The translations under genes were made by a program, and so were the position numbers. Source: Sipunculus nudus (lineage: Eukaryota > Annelida > Sipuncula > Golfingiida > Sipunculidae). Taken from it: a DNA stretch of 64,000 bases. Below the pieces are notes generated by a model, which was not told where the DNA came from, searched no databases, and saw nothing but the letters and a program-made list of their open reading frames with translations. Location of the stretch: NCBI GenBank assembly GCA_026874595.1, contig CM049321.1:15823979-15887978 (forward strand), in the 5' to 3' direction. Positions 1-10,822 of this stretch are shown piece after piece (the first letter of the stretch is position 1; each line of letters opens with the position of its first letter).

Positions 1-540
1 AAAATAGAAATATTCATGACAGATACACATGTACGGACTTTTTTTTGCAATGCCTGCAGATATTGGCCTGATTTTTGGTGTGTCGGCAGATATAGACCAG
101 TTACAGATCGATTTCGCGTTTCGTCTCGGTTGACCTACTTTTGACCGTTTTACGGCTCCTGAACATAGAAAATTTCATGAAAAATATGAAATTTCATGAC
201 AAATACACATGTACAGACTTTTTTTCTCAATGCCTGCACATATTGGCCTGATTTTTGGTGTGTGGACAGATATAGACCTGTTACAGATCGAGTTCATGTT
301 TTGTCCAGGTTGACCCACTTTTGACTGTTTTACGGCTCCTAAACTTAGAAAATTTCATGAAAAATAGAAATATTCATGACAGATACACATGTACGGACTT
401 TTTTTCGCAGTGCCTGCAGATATTGGCCTGATTTTTGGTGTGTGGGCAGATATAGACCAGTTACAGTTGGAGTTCGCGTTTCGTCCCGGTTGACCTACTT
501 TTGACCATACGACACCTCCTGAACTTAAAAAATTTTTCAA
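1..540. repeat. ~180-bp tandem satellite, three copies
   Basis: Three head-to-tail units start near 1, 181 and 361. Each opens with an A-rich stretch followed by TTCATGACA and GATACACATGTAC, and each contains GATATTGGCCTGATTTTTGG. The array probably continues left of the window. The third unit runs into a different sequence after about 540, containing a GGCGGGGGCATTCGTGTCG motif up to about 600. The short open frame on the minus strand here is a by-product of the repeat. Confidence 0.85.
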
Positions 541-599
541 AATTTTACAAATGTTTTTAATTTGCCCAAGGCGGGGGCATTCGTGTCGTTCCGACACAT

Positions 600-1286
600 C
601 TAGTTAAACCATACCCAATTGTCAAATCAGAGTAGGATATAGAGATTAAGTAAACTCCTCAGACCAACTCCTTTGAAAATGTTTCAGTACAAGATTATGA
701 AAACTTAGGTTAGTTGCACTGAGCCAGATGGCATTTCCTGCACCAGCTTTCCCCAGTCATTCACAAACAGTTGCTCAACCACTATTTCCTTTTATTGTTT
801 TTTTGCATTTAATGCTAAAAACATAATTTAATTTAAACACCTTTTGTATACAAAACAGTTTTAGGAGATTTTGGGCAAATCTGAATGATCAAACTTGTTT
901 CAAACCACATTGTGAGTTGACATGGGCTTCCAGCACCAATGCTTGAGGTCATGTACATTTCCCTTAATTGAAACAATGTAACAATATGCTGCCAATCACA
1001 TTCTCACTTATGATGTTACCCAGTGGATAATTGGATTTGCTTTGGAAAAAGTTAACAAGCACCTTCTTAACTGGATTTAAATCATTTTGGCCATAAAAGT
1101 TTGAAATAACTTTGGATTGCTTTGTGAATGTTAGTTTGCATAAGAAATTGTTTGAAGCCTTTGTGCATTTGCTATGTGAAAGGGGTCAATATCATATAAA
1201 TGAAACAAGGATAGGTAACAAAATGATGAATTGCCAAGTCATGATTCTTCGGGTGATAGAGGTCGCTACTTTGTATGTTGTTCCAG
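600..1286. other. Intronic or flanking AT-rich DNA, no feature seen
   Basis: I see no exon, RNA gene or clear repeat here. It is probably part of the intron before the first visible gasdermin-like exon, because that exon opens with an acceptor site. Confidence 0.4.
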
Positions 1287-1439
1287 GTGACAGAGGCATC
1301 AAATCACTTGGCAGAAATAGAAACTGCGGGAGACAAAGACACAGCAGAAAAGCCAACCTCTGAGAACGTAGCAGGAAAATTCAAAAGCCAGCAAGAACAC
1401 TGGGGATTTATCCTGAATCTGTGTGGCTTCCAGATAAAG
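1287..1439 (+). CDS. Gasdermin-like gene, exon a (linker and first C-terminal helix)
   Basis: The acceptor is TTGTTCCAG just before 1287 and the donor is AAG|GTCAGA at 1440. The 51 codons are in phase 0 at both ends. The polar start contains IETAGDKD; this has an aspartate that could in principle be a protease site, but no canonical DxxD is present. The exon finishes with the helix GFILNLCGFQIK. Confidence 0.55.
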
Positions 1440-4400
1440 GTCAGAGTTCAAGTTTTACTCCACATAATGTAATAGATAATCATGCCAGGAAATATCATAT
1501 TCTTATTATAGGGTATTTAATGTGCAGCTGATTATATTTTGATGTTGCTGTCAATGGCAATAATTAACAAAAGGCATAAGATTTAGTCTATTTGTTTAAG
1601 TAGTTAGACTTGGTTAATTTAAGATACCAGTGACTCAAAGTTGAAAAGAAAAATTTGTGACAGAACTTTAGAGATTTGTACTAAGCTGTCTTAAATAAGG
1701 TTATAAATATTTGATATTCTTATATCCATATCAAATGTGAAATCCAGTTAAACCACTGTACTCTAATTTGCTATCTTGGACATAGGATTCCAGCCCATTC
1801 TCCTACTCTATGGGTCCAATCAGCAAAAGTCTCTTTCAAATACATTTTCTCCTCAGAGAACCTTCTTCTCTCTTTTCCTGCCAACATAAAACCTTGACTA
1901 ATTCATTCTTTAACAGAGTTTTAATGTCAAATTAGTTACAGTTAAGGATTAATTGTGAACTCCATAATTTTTCAAGTACTGCATATTTTTTTATTTTCAA
2001 ATTTTGTACACCTGTTTATTCAGCCATGTCTTTGGTGAGGTTCTAAAACTGGTGACTGTGACCTTAAACGTCAAGGTCAAAATAATAGAAATTTAGGATG
2101 TTTGTTAAACCCTTGTAAACTTTTTAAAGTACGGATCTAATTTTAATTGTACCCTTTAATTTTTCAGGAAGTCCTTATCTGATAATAAGGAAGAAGCCTG
2201 CATATTTTGAGTTTTACATGTTCAAAGGTCAAGGTTACAGCATCCACTTAAAAAGTTTTTTTAGCGAACCTGTGAGCTTATGCGATGGTGTGGAGTCGTC
2301 CGGCTTCAGTCATCCGTCGTCCGTCTTCTATACGTTAACCCATACTATCTTGAAAACGGCAAGAGGTACCATCACGAAATTTTATGCAAAAAATTAGTCA
2401 TCTAAAAAACTATATCGGATTTTGCTTATTTTTGGCTAACTGCATTTTCTTAGATTTTATAGGGAAAAAGCTAAAAAAGCTTTAAAAATCTTCTTCTCCA
2501 AAACTGTTCAGCCAAATTGTCCAATATTTCACAGAAATGATTCCTGGGATAATCTTTCTCAAGTTTGTTCGAATGCTTTAGGTTCGGTGATTTTTGGCCG
2601 AGTTACAGGAAGTTGAACTTAGTCATCTGTCCATAAAAGCATACTAAAATTACAATCTCAGAAAAGGCTGGAGCTATCATCACCAAATTTTATGCCAATG
2701 TTGTTCACATGAGACATATCTGAAATTGAGGTATTGGTGGCGCCACCTGCATCGACCTTTTTTGTACGGGGGTCATCAGTGCCCGTATCATACTGACGGC
2801 TACATATAACTTATTCTCTAAAACCATATGGCTAAATAGTTTAATATCGCTCAGAAATGATCCTAGGGTAGTGCTTTCCGAAATTTGTTCAAATGGTCTA
2901 AGTTCATTGAGTTTTGGCTGAGTTATGGGAAGCTGAATCTAGTCTACTGTAACAGCCCATTTTAGCTCAGTGGCTACAAAGATCTTCTCCTCAAAAACCA
3001 CTTGGCCAAATTCTGAAATCTCACACACTAATTATCCTCAGATGTTGATAATTCAAGTTTGTTCAAATGGTTTTGGTTCAGTGATTTTTGGCTGAGTTAT
3101 GGGAAGCTTAATTTAGCCATTTTGCTGTATTTTCCCATATGAGTTATAAACCTGTAAAATTTTTTTGACTGACTCTACTGAGGCCAATTTGTTTAATATT
3201 TTACAAGAATAATCCCCTGAATAATTCTTATAATAATTGTCTTTTATGGTTCCAAAGAATGAATTTTGGCTGAATTATAAAGGTTAAATCGAGTCATTTA
3301 ACCATATATGTTAGCCGTGTGAAGCAGATACACAGATACATCTAGAAACATCTAGACTGGCACCAGTTCATCAGCATTTATTACATCATGCCTCTAGACA
3401 TTTAGATTTCAGGTTATCTATGGTTAATATTGACAAGAATGTTTTTTAAAAGCTTTTAAATAATGTAGATTTATGATTTTTAGATATTCCTCATGCCAGG
3501 CAATGTTTACAATCACAGCTATACCGCTCTCTGTGGGTATATAAAGACGGCTGTACATGGATTATAAATAATTGGTAGTCATAGTTAAATTAATTCAAGA
3601 TTTTGCCATCAGTGAGATGCATCTGTATTACAATTTTGCATTCAATATGCATCTGTATTAATTTTTAGTTAACCTGTGAACTAATGCAATGGTGTGGCAG
3701 CTTTTGTCTTCTGTACGTTAACCCATACTATTTTGAAAATGATTGGAGCTAGCATCATGAAATTTAATGCAAAAAATTAGCCATCTGAAAATTTTCTTAA
3801 CTTTTATAGAGAAAAAGCTAAAAAAAAACCTTTAAAAATCTTCTCTTCCAAAACACTCAAGCCAAGTTGTTCAATATTTCACAGAAATAATCTTTTATAC
3901 CATCTCCCTCAATTTTGTTCAGGAAGTTGAACTTAGTCATCTGTCCAAAAAAGCATACTAAAATGACAGTCTCAGAAACAGCCAGAGCTATCATCACCAA
4001 ATTTTTTGCCAGTGTTGGTCACATGAGTCATATATGAAATTCAGGTATTGGTGGCACCACCTGAATTGACCTATTTTTGTACGGGGGTCATTGGTCATCT
4101 GTACATTAATCCATAATTTCTCAGGAATAGCAGGAGCTACCATTCCCAGATTTTATGCAATAATCTGTCACATATCAAATTTTGTGGGATTCAGCTTATT
4201 TTTTTGCTATCTGCATTTACTTAGATTTTATAAGGAAAAAGCTGACAATATTTTAAAAGTCGTCTTCTTGTAGACGGTCCAGCCAAATTGTAAAATATTT
4301 TACATAAATGATCCCAGAGGCAAGCTCTCTCAAGTTTGTTCAAATGGTTTGCATTTGATGAATTTTAGTGGTGTTACACAAATTTGAACAGTCATTCGGC

Positions 4401-7400
4401 CAAGTAAGCATACTGACATAATACTCTCAGAAATGACAGAAGCTAGCATTACCAGGTATTGTGCAAATGTTGGTCACATGACTCATCTTTGAAGTTGTAG
4501 ATTTAGTGGTGCCACCTACATTGACCTGTTTTTTTATAGGCAAAAAACCTCATAATTTTAGCTTCTTTCAGCTTAATGATGAAACTGTCAAGTTGAATTG
4601 TTCAATTTTTCAAAAGAATTATCCTAGGACATGGTTCTTTCAATCATATCAGAATATACTGAGTTTGTTGATTTTTTGTTGAGTTGTGAAAAGCTTAAGT
4701 TGGTCTTATGGCCATTATTATGTCTTTTTCAAACTGAGGACTGCAATAGTGTTCTTCTACAAAATTATTATTTCAATTATATCTTCTGTAACATTGCACA
4801 AAATTATTCTTAGGTGGCCTTTGTTCAAGTTTACTAGAATGATTTTTGGCAGAACTATTGGACCTTTAACAATGAAAGTACTGCATCTTTTATTATTCTA
4901 GATATTTTGATAAAAAGTTTATGAATATGTCGGCTTGAAAAAAGAAATTTTAACCAAAGTCTTTCAGTATGTGTAAACAGATATACCAACAGGCCAAGAT
5001 TGAATCTGTATCTTTAAATAGGATGAGAAACTGCCAACTCTTTCAGATTTGGGAACAAATCAAGAGTTCATTCAGTGCAGCTAGATATAGGTCAAGAGTT
5101 CAATCAGTGCAGCCAAGCACATGGCATGTGATCACCTCATGGGTGACATGTGAACACCTCATGGGCACCATGTGATCACTTCATGGGTGTCAAGCCCCTC
5201 AGGGCAGGGCCCCTGCATGAGCTTATGCAATGGTGTGGCTACTATTTCAGATTTGGCAACAGGCTAGAGGTCAGTCTGGATCTGTTTATAGCTTTGGCAG
5301 ACTGCCAACTGTATCAGATTAGGCAACAGGTCAAGAGTTCACTCAGTGCAGCCAGGTATGGGTCAGGAGTTTACTCAGTGCAGTAGCTGCATTCTATTTA
5401 TAGCTTTGGCAGACTGCCAACTGTGTCAGATTATGCAACAGGTCAAGAGTTCACTCAGTGCAGCTAGGTACAGGTCAAAAGTTCACTCAGTGCAGTAGTC
5501 TGAGCAAGCAATTTGTGACAGTTCACTCGGGGCAACAGCCTTTCTCACCCTTTGATGTATTGGCCTAATATTTTGACCTGTCTATGTGTCTTTGATGGCT
5601 TTCTCGCTCACAAGACAGGTGTCGCCACCTACCATGACTTTTGCACACGTTTTTCTCAGGAGGGGTTTGATATATCAGTCTGAAATTGGGCTTATGTATA
5701 TATCTCTTATAGCTTCGTTGTATACAAGACTGGTGGTGCCAGCTACAATCTTTTTAGTGTTGTGTGCACCTATGCCAGAATTTCAGCAGTGATGTTTGTG
5801 TAATTGTTTCTTGTTCAAAATGTTTAGTACTTGCATAGTTCACATACATGAAAAGTAATGGTCCAGCATTGAAGCATTATACCTGGTGTATTTCCCAATG
5901 CACAGGTTTGCATTAGGCCTGTAGGCCTTGTTTTAATTTAATGCCAAACTTTTCATCCCAAACCCCCAAACCTTCCATCTTTCTCATTTTGTGAACCTAT
6001 GGGTAGGAGAAGAAATTTATTGATTTGTAGGTCACATATTCAAGGTTCAAGGTTACAGGACCCACAATTTAGCCCATAAATATATTCTTATTGACAAAAT
6101 CAGCTGAGCATTCTTCCCTAGTTACAGAAAAAAAACATTGTGGATTTGAAAATGTTACCAATATTATGCATTCCACAGTAGTAAATCCTTCTGCAGGCTG
6201 CAAAGTAAATTCTTGTACTGTGAAAAACTGTATATTGCCTCAACTTCTGCAGAATGGGGGACATTGATTTGAGTTTGTCTGTCTGTCCAGCAGGTATTCA
6301 TTTCTGTGCAATTACATTCCTTTATATAATCTGATTTCATTCAAATTGGGATCAGTGATTGCTGTCATACATACCTTGGTTGAGACTAGTTTTGGAGTGT
6401 CTGTCTGAAAATTTATTATCCCCAGCTCCAAAACAAACAAAAAATTCCCCTTATGTTCCCAGTTTACAACCAAACTTATGACATGTGGAGACATCTCCAG
6501 GGGACTATGAAAACTAAAACACAACCACTATGACATGTGGAGACATCTTCAGGGGAAAATAGAAATTAAAACATATTAGAGAAGGCAAGCAGGGGACAAC
6601 AAGAGGTGGAAGCGGGGGACAGTGATTTCGCATATTTTCTTGTTAGGATTTGACTTTGATTACTTATAATAACAGGATGGACAGGCTGAGCTCCCCAATG
6701 AGAGGTCAGCATCACTGACGGCCATCTTGTATCTGTTTGAATCCCTGGATGAGATGGATGATGAGGTGTTGATGAAACTTGCAGAGGTCAACCCGACATA
6801 CGCTGGTCCTCTGCTGTTTGTGGTAAGTAATGCATAAAGAGAGAAGAAGTCTTACTTAAAACAGGACCGATCATTATGGATGATTGGCCTGGTAGTTTTT
6901 GGTGTACATACAATGTCTTTTATGTAGTCTTCTCTGTTCCCGGCAATATACATTCCATGGGGATTGTGAAAAAAATGTTGCTAAATATAAGCTTGTTTTA
7001 AATATATTTTAAATAGCTTTTGGTGTTGACAGTGTGTTTCAATATTCAGGTGTATTTTGTTGTAATCTGCTTTTATCACAGTTCAGCACAGCAAATGCAT
7101 GTATGCATATGCTGTGCATATGAGCGTTTAATTGGAAATTTGATTCTGTTAATTGATACATATGTATACAGCAAAACAAAGGATATTTTAAATTACCACT
7201 ATAGTGGAAAAATCCTATGCAAGAAGAATACCCTGTCATTAATGTAAAATGTGTCTGTTACCATTAAATGCATTTTCAGTCCCTGGACTGACCAATCGAA
7301 AGTGTTGCATATACATACAAGAAGTCATACATGTATGTTCCTTGCAGTATAAAGGGAATTAAATGCATCAGATTTCTCCCTTAATATCATATGCCAGTGG

Positions 7401-9092
7401 TCAGGGAAAAAATTTATTTTTTCAAGGTCAGGGAAAAGTTAGGGAATTTCATAAAAAGTCAGGGAATTCTTTGATATTTTGGGAAGTCAGGGAAAAGTCA
7501 TGGAATTTTTAATGGCTTTGAAGATTGCAGTCATTTATCAGGTTGAAAGAGTTTTGCATCTTTTATAAAAATGTGGTAAATATGCAGGTTAAATATTGTT
7601 TCCTTTTGGATTTTTGTACAAACATCTAAGGTTGATTATGCAGAGTATGGATATACAACATATACCACCAACAATTAATGATGGAATGATTCTGTTCCTG
7701 AGCTGTAATATAAAAAAAGCAGGATGTGATATACGATTGTGGTTGGGTTTGCTGTAAAGTGGCGTATATGAGACAAAATTCCAGATTTGCTTGGTGATTT
7801 TTCTTGAAAACCAACAAAGTCGGGGAATAGTAAGTGAATTTTTTTCAGATTTGGCTGCTGGAAACCCTGATACATAATGCATGAATGCTGCACAAGAATA
7901 CTGTCATCGACTTTTGTTCACAAGAGTTTCAAATTCAAGATATTTCATAAAGGGATTTTTCATGAAAGTTAATTCTTAGTTAATAAGATGCTTGATCTAC
8001 ACTGGTGAAGGGTGATTTATAATACTGCCTCATCTGTGTTATATAGGTTAGCATACCTGCATGTTCAAAGTTGAAAGACATAAAATTTCACATGAAAATA
8101 CTAGATAGACATAATAAATAATATCTGATATTTCATATTATTTGCCCATAGGGCCTACCTGTTCTCAAGGGTCCTTATTTAACTGTTAACATTTAGCAAG
8201 ATTTTTAAATTATCAATGAGAAAATTGATATACTATGTGTAAGTAACTGCTTATAATGGGCTTCTGTAGCTCAGAGGTAGAGAGCACAGGACTCAAAGCT
8301 GGGAGATCGCGAGTTCCAATCTCAGCCAAGACGGTGAGATTTTTCATGGGCTGCCCCCACCCAGGGTTAGTGCTCTGCAAGTTTGATGAGAATGCCGTGC
8401 ACAACGGCCATGTTTCACTCACAAATGGGTGCACCTTTCAGGGGTACCTCGGTGGTATGACCCAGCAAAGGGGATGATTACGCACCAACAGCCCGCAGGT
8501 GCAGAAGTCACTGGGCCTGGTTGACGCCAGGATATAAAATGAGAGGAAGCGTGTGATACTGCCCTGTCACATAGTCCGAAACCAGAATGGAACTCTGCAG
8601 ATGTACATATATGTAGTTAACTTAGCATTAATAAGTGGTTACCTCCACCAAAAAAAAATTTTAATTATCAATGTGATAATGGATATACTATGTGTAGGTC
8701 ACTGCATGGTAAAATTGTGAAAATCAGACTAACACAAAATAAATTGAAAATTGGAAATCATGAAATATTGGCCTAAAGAATATCCAAGAAACCAACCAAA
8801 GTATATACAACACCACCTTAAATGCATTATCCTTATCTTATTTCAGATAAACCAAACACTGACGGGTAAAACAGTCACAGTCAGCGATAAAGAGCTCTCC
8901 CCGCTGTACGATGAACCCAACTCAGCCCAGGCATTCCTCGAGAGTCTGGGGTTCCAGGTGAATAAGGAGTCACAAGTGCTGCCCTCTCATGGTGACGACA
9001 ATGAACTAGAAGGCGCTTACAGAGCCATCCATGCCCTCTGGTGGAAAGACAGCAAAACACACTCAGGCAAATCCTATTGCTCACTTCTTTGA
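1287..9092 (+). CDS. Gasdermin E-like protein, C-terminal part (3' partial gene, three exons)
   Basis: Joining 1287-1439, 6676-6822 and 8847-9092 (all phase 0, all with AG/GT borders) gives 181 codons plus a stop. The first ~30 residues are polar and low in hydrophobics, like an interdomain linker. A helical hydrophobic region follows (GFILNLCGFQIK, then LYLFESLDEMDDEVLMKL and GPLLFVINQTL), then an ELSPLYD motif. This order of leucine-rich helices and the [T/S]-P-L-x-D motif resembles the C-terminal autoinhibitory domain of gasdermin E/pejvakin; that is recognition from memory, not a search result. In that family this domain holds the N-terminal pore-forming domain silent until protease cleavage in the linker. 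The N-terminal domain would lie left of the window. The protein ends in CSLL, a CaaX-like tetrapeptide. An AATAAA follows 62 bp after the stop. Family assignment is moderate; the exon structure is firmer. Confidence 0.55.
2255..5000. repeat. Degenerate interspersed repeat, several partial copies in tandem
   Basis: Related blocks recur at about 2263, 2630, 2820, 2990, 3670, 3960, 4090 and 4270. Recurrent phrases are GTTAACCCATACTAT, GCTATCATCACCAAATTTT, AGCCAAATTGTTCAATATTT and TTTTTGGC(T/C)GAGTTA. A further copy lies at 16080-16450. The blocks are diverged and carry no long open frame, so this looks like an old non-coding transposon family that has expanded inside the intron of the gasdermin-like gene. 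Confidence 0.6.
5035..5500. repeat. Short tandem array with AAGAGTTCACTCAGTGCAG core
   Basis: The phrases GGTCAAGAGTTCACTCAGTG and GGCAGACTGCCAACTGT recur several times at irregular spacing. A nested motif, CATGGGTG..ATGTGA.CAC, occurs at 5120-5190. This is an intronic low-copy tandem repeat with no coding support. Confidence 0.65.
5500..6675. other. Intron of the gasdermin-like gene, no discrete feature
   Basis: AT-rich intronic sequence. A ~20-bp direct repeat of ATGACATGTGGAGACATCT occurs at about 6478 and 6531. Nothing else is supported. Confidence 0.4.
6676..6822 (+). CDS. Gasdermin-like gene, exon b
   Basis: The acceptor is ATAACAG before 6676 and the donor is GTG|GTAAGT at 6823. The 49 codons are in phase 0 at both ends. 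The exon encodes a polar start (DGQAELPNER), then two predicted helices rich in leucine and acidic residues, ending in GPLLFV. GC content and codon use are clearly higher than in the flanking DNA. Confidence 0.65.
6823..8200. other. Intron of the gasdermin-like gene, with a CAGGGAAAA-rich repeat
   Basis: At 7396-7520 the motif GTCAGGGAA(A/T) recurs at least five times (CAGGGAAAAA, GTCAGGGAAAAGT, AGTCAGGGAATT and similar). This looks like a fragment of a dispersed repeat. The rest of the intron is plain AT-rich DNA. Confidence 0.45.
8203..8705 (+). repeat. tRNA-derived SINE flanked by a ~47-bp direct repeat
   Basis: The SINE body spans about 8255-8612. Its head resembles a tRNA: an A-box-like TAGCTCAGAGGTAGAG at about 8268, and a B-box-like GCGAGTTCCAATCTC about 40 bp later. 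The tail ends near AATGGAACTCTGCAGATGT. A second copy lies at 39020-39340 on the other strand. The element is bracketed by diverged direct repeats (8203-8250 and 8659-8705) sharing GATATACTATGTGTA. It sits in the intron before the last gasdermin-like exon. Confidence 0.75.
8847..9092 (+). CDS. Gasdermin-like gene, terminal exon
   Basis: The acceptor is TCTTATTTCAG before 8847; the exon is open to the TGA at 9090-9092 (81 codons). It contains the ELSPLYDEP motif, an aromatic HALWW stretch and a basic, serine-rich tail. The last four residues are C-S-L-L. This is the 3' end of the gene. Confidence 0.7.
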   Translation: MNQTLTGKTVTVSDKELSPLYDEPNSAQAFLESLGFQVNKESQVLPSHGDDNELEGAYRAIHALWWKDSKTHSGKSYCSLL

Positions 9093-9153
9093 AGTTGACA
9101 GAAATTGACCTGTGTGCTGTAACAGTGACCCCTAGTGTTCATGTGTTGAACTA

Positions 9154-9159
9154 AATAAA
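9154..9159 (+). terminator. Polyadenylation signal AATAAA
   Basis: A canonical AATAAA lies 62 bp after the gasdermin-like stop codon, in the expected position for a short 3' UTR. Confidence 0.55.
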
Positions 9160-10235
9160 CTAATATTGGAAAAGTGACATATAATATTGCTAAGTAACTT
9201 TAATTTTGTAATCACTGTTTTATAATATACCCTATAATGTTCCTTTGTGTGAAGTTATTGACTACAGATCTATATGTCCTGTAGCAGTGCCCCTGTTGGT
9301 CAGATGATGAACTAACTAACGCTAATAGTTGAGTAGCTGAATTGTTTTATGTAGCATTATCATTTAGTAACTTGTACTTAAAAATATCAGATAATGTAGT
9401 AGTTAAAGGAACATAACATTGAGAATTTAACATAATATAGTCAACAGGATGACCACTCACTATTGAGCAACAGACCTTGGTTCAACCTAGCCATTTGCAT
9501 CATCAATGTTGAAGAAAGCAGGCAAAGCCAGTTGACCAATCAGGAAAATTGTTTCTCTTGAACTCTGTTCCTGTGGATACCTATGATGTTTTGTATTAAA
9601 AACAAGCATTTCCTTACTTTAAAATCAGTCCTCTCTCAATGCCAAAAAGTCATTGTGAATATAACCAGTCAAGATATGCAAACCTCTGAATAGCATCTGA
9701 AAAATACTGGATTTTAACTTCACCTGGTTTTCACTTGGCAATATTTTGTACATTTCCACATGCTTGATGTGAATTTTGCTATTTTATTAAATAGCTTTGT
9801 TAATTCATTCTTGACCAAGGGTTGATGCTCAAGAAGTGAGTGATTACCTTGAGTGTTATAAAGATGGATACAATATAAAATGGTAGATAAGTGTGCATGG
9901 TCAAATGTGCATGTTCAGAAATTTGTTCACATATTTGAGCCATGGGTATTTATTGTTTCATTGGTATTGGCATTAGACAGATAGGTCTATAAAATATGTT
10001 TTAGCTAGTGTTGAATGTCAGAAATAATTTGCATGGAGCATGCATCTTTCCACCAGCAAGGGACTGGTTGCCATGCTGCCAGATACCTTTCCCTCATCAG
10101 CCAGTGTGGTTACTGTTTCATTAATAATGAACAAATCTGTATGTGTTTGGGGTGAAAACATAATTACCAATCAAGTCCAGTCAACCATATGTAAACAATA
10201 ACTCTTCACATAGACTCATGAACATGAACAATAAC
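9160..10235. other. Intergenic AT-rich DNA, nothing recognised
   Basis: I see no exon-like open frame, RNA gene or obvious repeat. A weak repeated phrase, CAGTGNCCC..TGTTG plus AACTAA, occurs at about 9125 and 9285, suggesting a small local duplication of the 3' UTR region. Confidence 0.35.
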
Positions 10236-10822
10236 CAGGGTTGAGGTCAAATACAGTGTGCCAAATACAAATATAAATAAAACAGCTGGTCTCCTCCAAA
10301 TACAAATACAAATACAAGTAAGTGAAGATTAATACAAATACAAAAACAGAACATCAAATACAAATATGCAAATGTAGGTTTTACAGAATACTTATAGCTT
10401 CATAAATATTCATAATGTCTACTCATGTATTACTTGTGGATATTTAGAGATCAGAGTTCTTCTTTATTTAACAAAGTCTAAGTAAATTCCTTGTTGCAAC
10501 ACAGGAACATTAGTTCTTGAAACCTGGTGTCTTTCAGACAGCAGCCCTCAGGACAGAACACTTCCTTAGCAACACTTAATATCTACTCCTGCTGAAGATT
10601 CAGGTGTCACCAAGTACATCATAGCTAACTGGGCCAGCTACGGAAATTCTGTGCATTGCTATATTTATACATATGTATTTGTACAGTATTTGATCAAATA
10701 CATCAAATATTGCGATTGAATACATCTACAAATAACATTTTGCACAACAAAAATAAAGATATAAATACAAATACATATTTTGACTGTATTTAAATACAAA
10801 TATGTATTTGACCCTAACCCTG
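10236..10822. mobile_element. hAT-like non-autonomous inverted-repeat element (~587 bp)
   Basis: The ends are inverted copies: CAGGGTTGAGGTCAAATAC on the left and GTATTTGACCCTAACCCTG on the right (17 of 19 match). CAGGG termini are typical of hAT elements. The flanking 8-mers ACAATAAC and ACACTAGC match at 6 of 8 positions, consistent with a decayed 8-bp target duplication. The interior is rich in AAATACAAATAC-type motifs and has no transposase frame. It is read as a MITE. Confidence 0.6.

Noticed and set aside
8268-8340. A functional tRNA gene
   Set aside because: The A/B-box spacing fits a tRNA head, but it continues into a SINE body shared with 39.0-39.3 kb.
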